Assembly: GCA_037189985.1 (NCBI GenBank)
Contig: JBBCJX010000014.1
Span: 186,001 to 250,000, forward strand
Direction: 5' to 3'
DNA: 64,000 bases
From: UBA2031 sp037189985
Lineage (GTDB): Bacteria > Pseudomonadota > Gammaproteobacteria > Pseudomonadales > Moraxellaceae
In this document: positions 41,954 through 49,898 of the stretch, in pieces
How positions within the stretch are numbered: the stretch's first letter is position 1
Layout: every line of letters begins with the position of its first letter
The notes under the pieces: generated by a model
What the model was told of the DNA's origin: nothing
Seen by the model: the letters and a program-made list of their open reading frames with translations, nothing else
Databases searched by the model: none
Made by a program: the position numbers and the translations under genes

Positions 41954-41978
41954 GACGGTTTTTGACGGTGAGCAGACA

Positions 41979-42005
41979 TTGACAGTCCCGGCCCGCACCC
42001 ATAAT
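41979..42005 (+). promoter_or_regulatory. Possible sigma-70 promoter of the SDR gene
   Basis: TTGACA at 41979 and CATAAT at 42000 are near-consensus -35 and -10 boxes, but the 15-base spacer is short. CAAC-GCTT-GTTG lies just downstream and may be a weak operator for the TetR protein. Confidence 0.35.
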
Positions 42006-42106
42006 GTGACAACGCTTGTTGCCAGATGCCATCATCATGCCCCAGGCAGGCCGCCCTGGCCAGTATTTCGTTAATCGCTGACTGCCAGCAAACCCAGGAA
42101 TCCATC

Positions 42107-42955
42107 ATGAAGACACTCAAAGACAAGGTCGCCGCCATTACCGGTGCCGGCTCCGGTATCGGTCGTGCCACCGCCATCCTCATGGCAAGCCGGGGATGCC
42201 ATCTTGCCCTCTCTGACGTGAACGAGGCCGGCCTTGCCGAAACAGCCGAGAAGGCACGCCTGCATGGCGTCAAGGTCACGACCAAGCGAGTCGATGTGGC
42301 CAACCGTGTCGAAGTCTACGCCTGGGCAGACGAAGTGGTGAAAGACCATGGCCTCGTGAACATCATCTTCAACAACGCCGGCGTTGCTCTGGGCGCCACC
42401 GTCGAAGCCATGGACTACACGGACTTCGAATGGCTGATGAACATCAACTTCTGGGGCGTGGTCTACGGCACCAAGGCCTTCCTGCCACACATCAAGACCG
42501 CTGGTGAAGGAGCCATCGTCAACGTCTCCAGCGTCTTCGGGCTGATCGCCGTCCCCACGCAATCCGCCTATAACGCCGCCAAGTTTGCCGTGAAGGGCTT
42601 TACCGAGGCACTGCGCGAAGAGCTGGCCATTGAAGGCTCCAATATCGGTGTGACCTGCGTACACCCGGGCGGCATCAAGACCAATATCGCACGCAACGCC
42701 CGCATCACCGAAACCAAGGGCATGGTGGACGCAAAATCCACGCGTGATTTTGAAAAGGCCTTCATGACCACACCGGAAAAAGCGGCTGAAGCCGTGGTTG
42801 GCGCCATCATGAAGAACAGCCGCCGCCTGCTGATCGGCCCGGATGCCGTGGCCATCGACATCATGCAGCGCCTGCTGCCTACGCAGTACCAACGCATCCT
42901 GGAAGTCGGCGCCAAGCAGCGCGCAAAGAAAATGGGCGGGGTGGGTGTCGTCTGA
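42107..42955 (+). CDS. Short-chain dehydrogenase/reductase
   Basis: ATG 42107 with AGGA upstream gives 282 residues. The SDR features are the NAD(P)-binding TGAGSGIGRA (about 14-23), NNAGVALG (about 88), the catalytic Ser in VNVSSVFG and YNAAK (catalytic Tyr and Lys). It should oxidise an alcohol or reduce a ketone in the cytoplasm. The extended C-terminal part resembles membrane-lipid or steroid-type SDRs, but the substrate is unknown. It is probably controlled by the divergent TetR gene. Confidence 0.9.
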   Translation: MKTLKDKVAAITGAGSGIGRATAILMASRGCHLALSDVNEAGLAETAEKARLHGVKVTTKRVDVANRVEVYAWADEVVKDHGLVNIIFNNAGVALGATVEAMDYTDFEWLMNINFWGVVYGTKAFLPHIKTAGEGAIVNVSSVFGLIAVPTQSAYNAAKFAVKGFTEALREELAIEGSNIGVTCVHPGGIKTNIARNARITETKGMVDAKSTRDFEKAFMTTPEKAAEAVVGAIMKNSRRLLIGPDAVAIDIMQRLLPTQYQRILEVGAKQRAKKMGGVGVV

Positions 42956-42978
42956 GTCGCTGTATCCGAACGAGCTCC

Positions 42979-43020
42979 CATAAATGAAAAGCCCGGCTTA
43001 TGCCGGGCTTTTCATTTATG
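42979..43020. terminator. Bidirectional terminator after the SDR gene
   Basis: A perfect 19-base inverted repeat (CATAAATGAAAAGCCCGGC and its complement) with a 4-base loop separates convergent genes. Its core is repeated at 49853-49891. Confidence 0.88.
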
Positions 43021-43031
43021 AAACCACATCA

Positions 43032-43541
43032 TCACTGACGCCAGTAATCCACCCACTCCATGGACCACTTTCCTGCACGGGAAAACATATGTGCTGGCAA
43101 TGTCACAGTCATGCCCGAGGGATAACGGCGCACCTGCCCTACCGGCCATTCCTCACCCCAGCTGCACACCGTCAGATCCTGTGCTCCGCCACTGCACACC
43201 AGATGCTGCCGGCCATCCCCCAGAACAAACTGCTCCAGGCTTTGCATGCCGGGAAACTCAATTGTCAGCCCCTCTGGCAATGACGCCGGCAACCGCAAAC
43301 GAGCGCGGCCGATACCCTTGGGACTCTTGACCACCAGCACGGGGCTTGAGGCATCGGCCAGCAAGGCAAGCCGTGTCCCCGACGGCGCAGAGGACAGTAT
43401 TTGCACTCCATCCACTTCACGCGTCATGCCAGGCGCGACACAGCCTGAAAGCATGTACGTCAGTACCAATGCCATGGGATAGCTGACAATCCTTGTCGTT
43501 TTGCGACCACTCCCTGGAGCCCGATGCGTTCCAGTATTCAT
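43032..43541 (-). CDS. Hypothetical lipoprotein
   Basis: The 169-residue precursor has a long basic N-terminus and a lipobox YMLSGC (Cys34). A start at the internal ATG (43475) would leave too short a signal. The mature protein is rich in beta-strand patterns (DGVQILSSAPSGTRLALLAD, SPVLVVKSPKGIGRARLRLP) with a Cys pair near the end (LVCSGGAQDLTVCSW) that may form a disulfide. I do not recognise a family. It is divergent from the pilin gene and converges with the SDR gene. Confidence 0.6.
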   Translation of the reverse strand: MNTGTHRAPGSGRKTTRIVSYPMALVLTYMLSGCVAPGMTREVDGVQILSSAPSGTRLALLADASSPVLVVKSPKGIGRARLRLPASLPEGLTIEFPGMQSLEQFVLGDGRQHLVCSGGAQDLTVCSWGEEWPVGQVRRYPSGMTVTLPAHMFSRAGKWSMEWVDYWRQ

Positions 43542-43582
43542 GAGATGTTTATATTTACCTGATTTTCATGGACTTTTTGAGC

Positions 43583-43598
43583 TGGCCTGATTCATGCT
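43583..43598 (+). promoter_or_regulatory. Sigma-54 (RpoN) promoter of the pilin gene
   Basis: TGGCCTGATTCATGCT keeps the -24 GG (43584-43585) and -12 GC (43596-43597) with the obligatory 10 bases between them, and matches most other positions of the TGGCAC-N5-TTGC consensus. Transcription would start near 43609, giving a leader of about 34 bases. RpoN control with PilR is known for type IV pilins in Pseudomonas, which supports the call. Confidence 0.7.
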
Positions 43599-43642
43599 TG
43601 GGGGCGCTTAATTCCTATAATAATTTCAGGGAGTGGCACCCA

Positions 43643-44068
43643 GTGAACAGCTCAAGCCAAGGCTTCACGCTGATCGAACTGATGATCGTCGTGGCCATCA
43701 TAGGGATTCTGGCTGCTGTCGCCATTCCCGCCTATCAGGATTACAGCGTGCGGTCCAAAGTTTCCGAAGGCCTGAGCCTTGCTGCGGGCGCAAAAAGCCG
43801 AGTCGAAGAAACCCGGATAGCCCTCGGCAACTTCCCGAGCACGCATGCCAGTTACGGGCTTGCCACTCCTACCAGCATAGCTGGCAACAATGTCCTCTCC
43901 GTAGAGGTCCAGCCTGCGGGCATCATTGTGGTGAGCTTCACTGCCGACAATGCACTGATAGGAGCAACCCTCAACCTTACACCCAGCCTGACTGGCGGCT
44001 CGTTACGCTGGAGCTGCACGGGAGGTTCCCTGATCAACCAGTATCGTCCCGCCACCTGCCGTTATTAA
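43643..44068 (+). CDS. pilA: Type IV pilin (PilA)
   Basis: AGGGAG at 43628-43633 lies nine bases before GTG 43643. The 141-residue prepilin has a 7-residue leader (MNSSSQG) and the cleavage/assembly sequence FTLIELMIVVAIIGILAAVA. Gly(-1), Phe(+1) and Glu(+5) are all kept. The remainder is a globular pilin domain with a C-terminal Cys pair (WSCTGGSLINQYRPATC) forming the D-region loop. It is the single pilin gene in the window, without pilB/C/D. The pilus subunit is expected to be assembled from the inner membrane for twitching, attachment or DNA uptake. Confidence 0.94.
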   Translation: MNSSSQGFTLIELMIVVAIIGILAAVAIPAYQDYSVRSKVSEGLSLAAGAKSRVEETRIALGNFPSTHASYGLATPTSIAGNNVLSVEVQPAGIIVVSFTADNALIGATLNLTPSLTGGSLRWSCTGGSLINQYRPATCRY

Positions 44069-44074
44069 GCAACA

Positions 44075-44119
44075 GCCGGAAAATGAAAAGGCCCTTTACG
44101 GGCCTTTTCATTTTCCGGC
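44075..44119. terminator. Terminator shared by pilA and the mlaD-like gene
   Basis: The arms GCCGGAAAATGAAAAGGCCC and its complement form a 19-20 base stem with a short loop. The right arm (44101-44119) covers the last codons and stop of the mlaD-like gene, whose stop is at 44108-44110. Confidence 0.8.
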
Positions 44120-45067
44120 ATCCATAAGCGCAGGCGATGCCTGCGCGCTGCCACTGAAGGGCCAACGCGTCCTGGCCGCATTCACGGCAGCCCGGCTGTC
44201 CCGCGCAAGAGCCTCTGTCTCTGCAAGCGTCCTCTCCAGGCGCGGAGCCACATCATCCAAGAATTTTTCAGCACGACCAGTCGTTTGCGCAGCACCCGTA
44301 GCAGCAGCCTCCAGTGACTCCAACGAGCGGGCGGCCTGGGCACTGAGCACCGGAATTGCCCTTTCCAGTTCGGCAAGACTGGCTTCGGCACGCGTCAACG
44401 TACTCCGCGCCTGCTCCAGCGTGGCGGGCACCTCTTGGGCAGCCGCCTTGTTGACCTGCTGCAACGCGGCATCCAGTTGTCGCCGACTGGCCTGCAGCTC
44501 TGTCGCAAGTCGCCTCAACTCAGCGAAGCTGCCACGCACATTTCCGTCAGGGTCGTTGGCATACTTCAGCAAGGCATTCATTTCATCAATCACGGGAACG
44601 ACGCGGTTGCGCAGGTCCAGTGCAATGTCGCCAACACTGCGGCCCAGCTCAAAGCGCAGACGGTCCTCGGGCGCCAACGCCGGCAACATGGGATTCCCGC
44701 TGGTCAGGCTGATGAAGCTGTCGCCGATCATGCCTTCGCGGGCCAGCGTGGCAATGGAGTCCGACTTTATCCATTGCATGTAGCGGTCTTCGACCTGCAT
44801 TTCGACATCGACACGGGCCTGGCGGTTCAGCGCCACCTGGCTGACCTCGCCGATCTTGAAACCGGAAAGCTTGACCGCCATGCCGGGGCGCAAGTCACTG
44901 CCACTGCCTGCTTCGAAGCGGACAGGAGTCTTTGCTGCAAAATAGCCCTGGCGAACGGCCAGCGCGACCAGCAGGCCGATCCCGAGCAGGAGCCCAACAC
45001 CGACGAAAAGCCCCAGCTTGAGCCCAAGTCGGCGAAATCGGGAATCATGATCGGAAACCATGCTCAT
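44108..45067 (-). CDS. MCE/MlaD-family phospholipid-binding protein
   Basis: The 319-residue protein has an N-terminal membrane anchor (LKLGLFVGVGLLLGIGLLVA, about 16-35), then an MCE domain (TPVRFEAGSGSDLRPGMAVKL, FKIGEVSQVAL, AREGMIGDSFISL). A long coiled-coil region runs from about 170 to 290 (ELQASRRQLDAALQQVNKAA and repeats). MlaD proteins form hexamers that move phospholipid between membranes. The ATG overlaps the stop of the ATPase-like gene by ATGA. The long C-terminal coiled coil makes it an extended type rather than E. coli-type MlaD. Confidence 0.88.
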   Translation of the reverse strand: MSMVSDHDSRFRRLGLKLGLFVGVGLLLGIGLLVALAVRQGYFAAKTPVRFEAGSGSDLRPGMAVKLSGFKIGEVSQVALNRQARVDVEMQVEDRYMQWIKSDSIATLAREGMIGDSFISLTSGNPMLPALAPEDRLRFELGRSVGDIALDLRNRVVPVIDEMNALLKYANDPDGNVRGSFAELRRLATELQASRRQLDAALQQVNKAAAQEVPATLEQARSTLTRAEASLAELERAIPVLSAQAARSLESLEAAATGAAQTTGRAEKFLDDVAPRLERTLAETEALARDSRAAVNAARTRWPFSGSAQASPALMDAGK

Positions 45068-45585
45068 GCAGAAACATCCTCGGCAGAAGCGGGCAGGATG
45101 TCATGCATGGTCCACGCTGGCCAGCCTGCCTGCGGTGCATCGAGCAACAGCAGGCGTGAACGCGACAGATACAGCAACAGACTTTCCGTCTGCCCGGCTC
45201 CCATCTGGGCCAATGTCACAGGGCTCAGCACCAGCACGTCGGGTCGCAACATGCGGATACGCAATAACGCTGCCTGCAGCAACTGGCTCTGGACAAGCTG
45301 GGAGGGACGCAGGCTCAGCCAGGCGGGCTTGTCGAGGAGAAGCTCCTTCAATGCTGACTGCAAATGATCATCGAACGATGCGGCAACATCTACGTGCCAG
45401 TCATGCAGGAGGCGCAGGTTTTCCAGCATGTCCAGATTGCTGACGAAGCCTGCTTCGGGACCCAACCAGCCCGTTGTCAGTGACTGCTGGCGTGCCACCT
45501 CCAACATGGACTCGGCAAGCGACGACTCACCGGCACCCAAGGCCCAGCGCCCGATAGCGGGAAGAGCCATCTCGGCCGTTTTCAC
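45064..45585 (-). CDS. Degenerate ABC ATPase-like subunit of the Mla cluster
   Basis: GTG 45585 overlaps the mlaE stop (GTGA), giving 173 residues; longer upstream frames are not credible. It sits where an MlaF ATPase should be and has the shape of its second half. GFVSNLDMLENLRLL resembles the Q-loop region, and LRPSQLVQSQLLQAALLRIR replaces the LSGG signature and following helix. RPDVLVLSPVTLAQM sits where Walker B LLLDEP should be. No Walker A, no intact LSGG and no Walker B acid remain. It can hardly hydrolyse ATP. Whether it is a scaffold or decaying is open. Confidence 0.6.
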   Translation of the reverse strand: MKTAEMALPAIGRWALGAGESSLAESMLEVARQQSLTTGWLGPEAGFVSNLDMLENLRLLHDWHVDVAASFDDHLQSALKELLLDKPAWLSLRPSQLVQSQLLQAALLRIRMLRPDVLVLSPVTLAQMGAGQTESLLLYLSRSRLLLLDAPQAGWPAWTMHDILPASAEDVSA

Positions 45586-46289
45586 AGCAAGCCCCACAAG
45601 GCGTCCAGCACAAAAACAGCGAGCAGGCTGCTGACCACCGCTCGCGAAGCAGCGCGCGGAATTTCCGTCATGGCGTGCCCGGCACGAAAACCTTCGCGAC
45701 AAGCAATAAGCGCAATCACCACACCGAAAAGCATGATCTTCAGCAAACCGCCCATGACCTTGGCCACGGGCAAAACATCGGCGAGCAGGCGCAGCTCGCT
45801 CACCGCATTGGGGCCAGAAATCATGAGTGCCGCCGTCAGGAGAGTGGCAATGGAAAGATAGGTCGCCAGGAAAAAGCCAGCCAGCAACATGCCCAGCACA
45901 CGTGGCACCACCAGATAGTGCACGGGATTGACCCCGAACTGTGTCAGCAGCCATATCTCGCGGTTCACGCGCATGGCGGCCAGCTCGCTGGCCATGGCCG
46001 AGGAAGAGCGCGCGATCAGGATCAGGGCCGTCAGCAGCGGCGCCAGTTCCGTCAGCAACAGCAGGGCCAGCAAGCGCAGGGTTTCTGCGCCACTCTGGCC
46101 AAAGCCGTAGTGGAGTTGCGAAACAATGATGGCGCCCAAGGCAATGCCGATCAGCACGACCAGCAGCAGGGATTCAAGTCCGGTGAAATAAAGCTGCCGC
46201 GCCAGCACACGCAGCACCGGCGCCGGCAACCATCGGCGCGGAGAAAGAACGGAGGCTGAGTGATTCACCCTGAGCCCCCGCCCTGTCAC
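45582..46289 (-). CDS. MlaE-family ABC permease
   Basis: GTG 46289 overlaps the purA stop (GTGA), which suggests coupled translation; GTG 46268 is an alternative. The 235-residue protein has about five hydrophobic segments and the MlaE signature around LTELAPLLTALILIARSSSA followed by MASELAAMRVNREI. It should be the permease of a phospholipid transporter in the inner membrane. It is joined on its downstream side to the ATPase-like gene and mlaD. No MlaB or MlaC gene is present here. Confidence 0.85.
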   Translation of the reverse strand: MTGRGLRVNHSASVLSPRRWLPAPVLRVLARQLYFTGLESLLLVVLIGIALGAIIVSQLHYGFGQSGAETLRLLALLLLTELAPLLTALILIARSSSAMASELAAMRVNREIWLLTQFGVNPVHYLVVPRVLGMLLAGFFLATYLSIATLLTAALMISGPNAVSELRLLADVLPVAKVMGGLLKIMLFGVVIALIACREGFRAGHAMTEIPRAASRAVVSSLLAVFVLDALWGLL

Positions 46290-47605
46290 TGGAAGGGATG
46301 ACGGAGAACGATGGTTTCGTCGCGGTCCGGCCCTGTGGAAATGATGTCGATGGGGCAGCCCACCACTTCCTCGATGCGCTTGATGTAGGCACGCGCATTG
46401 GCCGGCAGGTCTTCCAGTTTTTTCACGCCGACGGTGGATTCGCTCCAGCCCGGCAGCTCTTCATAAACCGGCACCACATTGTCGAAAGACTCGGCATCCG
46501 ACATCAGGCACTCGACGGAGCCTTCTACCTTGCTCTCATAGCCGGTGCAGACTTTCACCACATCCAAGCCGTCCAGCACATCAAGCTTGGTGAGGCAGAG
46601 ACCGGAAATAGAGTTCAGCTCGACGCCACGGCGCAGAATGGCGGCATCGAACCAGCCACAACGGCGCTGACGACCAGTTGTCGCGCCAAATTCATGACCC
46701 TTGGTGCCGAGATGTTTGCCAACCGCATCACCGACATCCAGTGCCGCGTCGTAAACCAGTTCCGTGGGGAAAGGACCGCTGCCCACACGTGTGGTGTACG
46801 CCTTGGTGATGCCCAGCACGTAATCGAGATAGAGCGGACCGAAACCGGAACCGGTGGAGGTACCTCCCGCAGTGGTGTTGCTGGAGGTCACATAGGGATA
46901 AGTGCCATGGTCGATATCCAGCAGGGAGCCCTGGGCGCCTTCGAACATGATGTTCTTTCCATCACGACGGAACTGGTGCAAGAGAGCGGGCACATCAGCA
47001 ACAAGATCTTTCAACTGGTCTGCCCAGGAGAGCGCATCATCCAGCGTCTTCTGGAAATCGACCGTCTCGGCCTTGTAGTAATTCTTGAGCTGGAAGTTGT
47101 GGTAATCGAGCACTTCACCCAAACGGGCCGCCAGCGTTTCCCGGCGGAAGAGATCACCCAGACGCAAACCGCGACGTGCCACCTTGTCTTCATAGGCCGG
47201 GCCGATACCGCGACCGGTAGTGCCGATGGCCGCTTTGCCACGTGCAGCCTCACGCGCTTTGTCCAGCGCTGCGTGATAGGGAAGGATCAAGGGGCAGGCT
47301 GCCGAGACTTTCAGGCGCGCACGCGGATCAACACCTTTGGATTCGAGACCGGCCAACTCTTTCAGCAACGCGTCCGGAGCCAGCACCACACCATTACCGA
47401 TCAGGCAGAGCACATTCTTGCGCAGGATGCCGGAGGGAATCAGGTGCAGCACGGTTTTCTCGCCATCCACCCACAGTGTGTGGCCGGCATTGTGACCACC
47501 CTGGAAACGCACCACAGCGGATGCGTTGTCCGTCAGCAAATCCACGATCTTGCCTTTGCCCTCGTCACCCCACTGGGTGCCGAGCACGACGACGTTCTTG
47601 CCCAT
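46286..47605 (-). CDS. purA: Adenylosuccinate synthetase
   Basis: ATG 47605 gives 439 residues beginning MGKNVVVLGTQWGDEGKGK, with the catalytic Asp in GDEGKGK and His41 in GGHNAGHT. GTTGRGIGPAYEDK, GAQGSLLDIDHGTYPYVTSS and the GTP-binding end VKKLEDLPANARAYIKRIEE are all in place. The enzyme makes adenylosuccinate from IMP, aspartate and GTP in purine synthesis. It lies 27 bases after hisZ on the same strand. Confidence 0.98.
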   Translation of the reverse strand: MGKNVVVLGTQWGDEGKGKIVDLLTDNASAVVRFQGGHNAGHTLWVDGEKTVLHLIPSGILRKNVLCLIGNGVVLAPDALLKELAGLESKGVDPRARLKVSAACPLILPYHAALDKAREAARGKAAIGTTGRGIGPAYEDKVARRGLRLGDLFRRETLAARLGEVLDYHNFQLKNYYKAETVDFQKTLDDALSWADQLKDLVADVPALLHQFRRDGKNIMFEGAQGSLLDIDHGTYPYVTSSNTTAGGTSTGSGFGPLYLDYVLGITKAYTTRVGSGPFPTELVYDAALDVGDAVGKHLGTKGHEFGATTGRQRRCGWFDAAILRRGVELNSISGLCLTKLDVLDGLDVVKVCTGYESKVEGSVECLMSDAESFDNVVPVYEELPGWSESTVGVKKLEDLPANARAYIKRIEEVVGCPIDIISTGPDRDETIVLRHPFQ

Positions 47606-47632
47606 ATTCAACTCTCGATACCGCAAACGGAT

Positions 47633-48808
47633 TCAGGATTGACGAACGGTCCACTGGCCATCCGCCAGCACCAGCTCACGATCACAACCGGCCACCTTGC
47701 CGGCCTCACCAGGCAGCGCCTGCACGACACGCTCACCTTCTGCACGCAAACCGGCAATGGCTGCACGCAAGGCCGCCTCATCGCCCGCCGGCGCCATGAT
47801 GCCACTGGCCTTCTCTGCCTCGACAAACCAGTCGAGCAGGGTCTTGAGATCAGCGCTGAAGCCGGTGGCAGGACGCGAGCGGCCAAAGGCTTCGCCCACA
47901 TGGTCGTAGCGCCCCCCTTTGGCAAGCTCGGCCCGGGCACCCGGCGCATAGGCCGCAAATACCAGGCCCGTGTGGTAGTGGTAACCACGCAGCTCGGTGA
48001 GATCGAAATAGAGGGAGACACCGGGATGCGAGGCGGACAAGGCCTCCGCCACGGCCAAGAGCGCCGACAGCGCCTCGTCGATATCCGGAGAAAGCCCTGC
48101 CAGCAGGGACTGGGCGGAAGCCAGGACACTGCTGTCACCGGACAGCTTCAACAGGCCGGCAAAGCGAGCTGCCGTTGATGACGGCAAGGCGCGGGCGACA
48201 GCAAACTCGTCGAGCTCTGCCACCGCCTTGCGCTGGAAAATATCGAACAGGGTGGATTCGTCATGGCCCTGTATGCCGGCGAGTCGCGCCAGCCCGCGGA
48301 AAATCGCCACATGCCCGAGGTCCAACTGCACATTGGCACAGCCGGCGGTTGCCAGGGCATCCAGCATGAGACGCAGGACTTCGATGTCCCCCGCGACACC
48401 CGCATATCCATAAAGCTCGGCACCGATCTGTACCGGACAACGAGAGGCAGCCAGCGAGGCCGGCCGGGTGTTGAGCGTCGTGCCGGCATAACAGTAACGG
48501 GCCGAGCCCTCCACCGGCAGCGAATGCGCATCCAGTCGCGCCACCTGCGGCGTGATGTCGGCACGCACGCCCATCATGCGCCCGGTCAACTGGTCGGTAA
48601 TCTTGAAGGTCATGAGATCAAGATCATGCCCCGAGCCCGTGAGCAGGGAATCCAGATACTCCATGAGCGGCGGGAAAACCAGCTGATAACCCCAGGCCGC
48701 AAAGTGGTCGAGCAAGCGGCGGCGCAAGGCCTCAAGACGGGCAGCCTCGGCAGGCAGCACATCAGCCACCCCTTCGGGCAGCAGCCAGGTATCGACAGGA
48801 CGGGACAT
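47633..48808 (-). CDS. hisZ: ATP phosphoribosyltransferase regulatory subunit HisZ
   Basis: The 391-residue protein is a HisRS-like catalytic domain without the tRNA-binding part. PPLMEYLDSLL, FKITDQLTGRMMGVRADITP and ARLDAH are the HisZ/HisS shared blocks. The later part (LDFDLTELRGYHYHTGLVFA-type block, reading YFDLTELRGYHYHTG) is also conserved. HisZ joins a short HisG to make the first enzyme of histidine synthesis. Its place directly before purA is common in gammaproteobacteria. A terminator-like hairpin sits in its leader. Confidence 0.95.
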   Translation of the reverse strand: MSRPVDTWLLPEGVADVLPAEAARLEALRRRLLDHFAAWGYQLVFPPLMEYLDSLLTGSGHDLDLMTFKITDQLTGRMMGVRADITPQVARLDAHSLPVEGSARYCYAGTTLNTRPASLAASRCPVQIGAELYGYAGVAGDIEVLRLMLDALATAGCANVQLDLGHVAIFRGLARLAGIQGHDESTLFDIFQRKAVAELDEFAVARALPSSTAARFAGLLKLSGDSSVLASAQSLLAGLSPDIDEALSALLAVAEALSASHPGVSLYFDLTELRGYHYHTGLVFAAYAPGARAELAKGGRYDHVGEAFGRSRPATGFSADLKTLLDWFVEAEKASGIMAPAGDEAALRAAIAGLRAEGERVVQALPGEAGKVAGCDRELVLADGQWTVRQS

Positions 48809-48852
48809 GGGGTTCAGGGCCTGCTGCGATGAAAAGGACGACTCATGGACGT

Positions 48853-48878
48853 AAAAAAACCGGGGCAGAGCCCGGTTT
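48853..48878 (-). terminator. Terminator in the leader of hisZ (possible attenuator)
   Basis: On the minus strand a stem CCGGG/CCCGG (arms AAACCGGG and CCCGGTTT, 48857-48878) is followed by seven T at 48853-48859, about 45 bases before the hisZ ATG. Nothing coded on the minus strand lies just upstream, so the terminator would act in the hisZ leader. The remaining stretch up to 49175 shows no gene. Confidence 0.55.
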
Positions 48879-49175
48879 GGCGAATACTAGCACGGCAGCT
48901 AAAGCCATCCCACCCCCGCAGGACCGGGCTTTGGGGCAAGCCAGGCCTCGCACTGAAGATTGAACGTCACCTGAACGTCGGCTACCCAAAAACCGGCCAG
49001 AGCGACATCAATGTCACCACTGCCGGCCTTTCTGCTTTCAGGACTTAACAATGCTCAGCCAGCCGCCAAGACATCCCGCCTGAACCACCCGCGCGCTCCC
49101 CCAAAAAGACGAGGCGCCTCCCTCCAGCCACTCCGGCAGACTCCGCGCCTCTCTGGACTCTCTGGAAGTAACGCT

Positions 49176-49838
49176 ATGAAAAAGACCACTCTGGCCCTTG
49201 TCGCCACGCTCGGTTCCACCAGTGCCCTTGCCGAAGGCAAGTTTTTCGCTGGCGCCAGTCTTGGCGTCACCCAGACCGACTGGGCTGACATGCCGGCCAC
49301 AGCCGCCGACGTCGCCAGCGACCCAGATGTTTATGTCAGCACCGACGACAAGGACAGCAGCTTCAAGATCTATGGCGGCTATCAGCTCAATGAGCTGCTC
49401 AGCTTCCGCGCCGGCTATATCTCCTTGGGCGAAGCCACCGGCACCATTGGCGAGGTGCCTTCCGTCGGTAGCGCGTTCATCCGCGCAAGCAACGAGATGG
49501 AAGCAATCTTTGTGGATGTGGTTGCCAGCTATCGTCCCATTGAAAAGCTGTCAGTGTTTGCCAAGCTGGGCCTGGCTTACAGCAAGAGCACGTTTGAAGT
49601 CGTGTTCGGCGACAACAGCGGCTCAGCCACTCTCGCCAGCTCCTCCGACAAGAGCCTTGCCGTGGCCCCGGGCCTGGGCGTGAACTATGACATCACCCCC
49701 GCCATCGGACTGACAGCTGAATATGAGTTTTACACCGGCGTCGGCAAGAAGCACGGCACCAATGAGACCAACACACTCGACGAAGCGCCCAAGGCCGATG
49801 TCGGCGTGCTTTCCGTGGGCGCCTTCTACCGCTTCTAA
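49176..49838 (+). CDS. Outer-membrane beta-barrel protein (OmpA-like fold)
   Basis: GGAAG upstream of ATG 49176 starts a 220-residue precursor with a signal peptide (MKKTTLALVATLGSTSALAE). Amphipathic strands follow: GKFFAGASLGVTQTDW, SSFKIYGGYQLNELLSFRAG, FVDVVASYRPIEKLSVFAKLG, GLGVNYDITPAIGLTAEYEF. It ends VGAFYRF with a terminal Phe. This is an eight-stranded barrel like OmpA transmembrane or OmpW-type domains. Function is unknown. A strong terminator follows. Confidence 0.8.
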   Translation: MKKTTLALVATLGSTSALAEGKFFAGASLGVTQTDWADMPATAADVASDPDVYVSTDDKDSSFKIYGGYQLNELLSFRAGYISLGEATGTIGEVPSVGSAFIRASNEMEAIFVDVVASYRPIEKLSVFAKLGLAYSKSTFEVVFGDNSGSATLASSSDKSLAVAPGLGVNYDITPAIGLTAEYEFYTGVGKKHGTNETNTLDEAPKADVGVLSVGAFYRF

Positions 49839-49852
49839 AAGCACTACTGCTC

Positions 49853-49891
49853 AAAATGAAAAGCCCGGTAACATGCCGGGCTTTTCATTTT
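49853..49891. terminator. Bidirectional terminator between the barrel gene and lrgB
   Basis: The arms AAAATGAAAAGCCCGG / CCGGGCTTTTCATTTT surround a short loop. The sequence matches the core of the terminator at 42979-43020. Confidence 0.85.
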
Positions 49892-49898
49892 CAACACA

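Noticed and set aside
45064..45954. Longer start for the ATPase-like gene, upstream of GTG 45585
   Set aside because: The added N-terminus is Cys/His/Arg-rich and runs through the mlaE coding sequence in another frame; the overlap start fits the operon.
46298..48178. A 626-codon open frame on the plus strand opposite purA and hisZ
   Set aside because: It is antisense to two well-supported genes, has no family-like sequence, and is explained by GC-rich codon bias keeping the reverse frame open.
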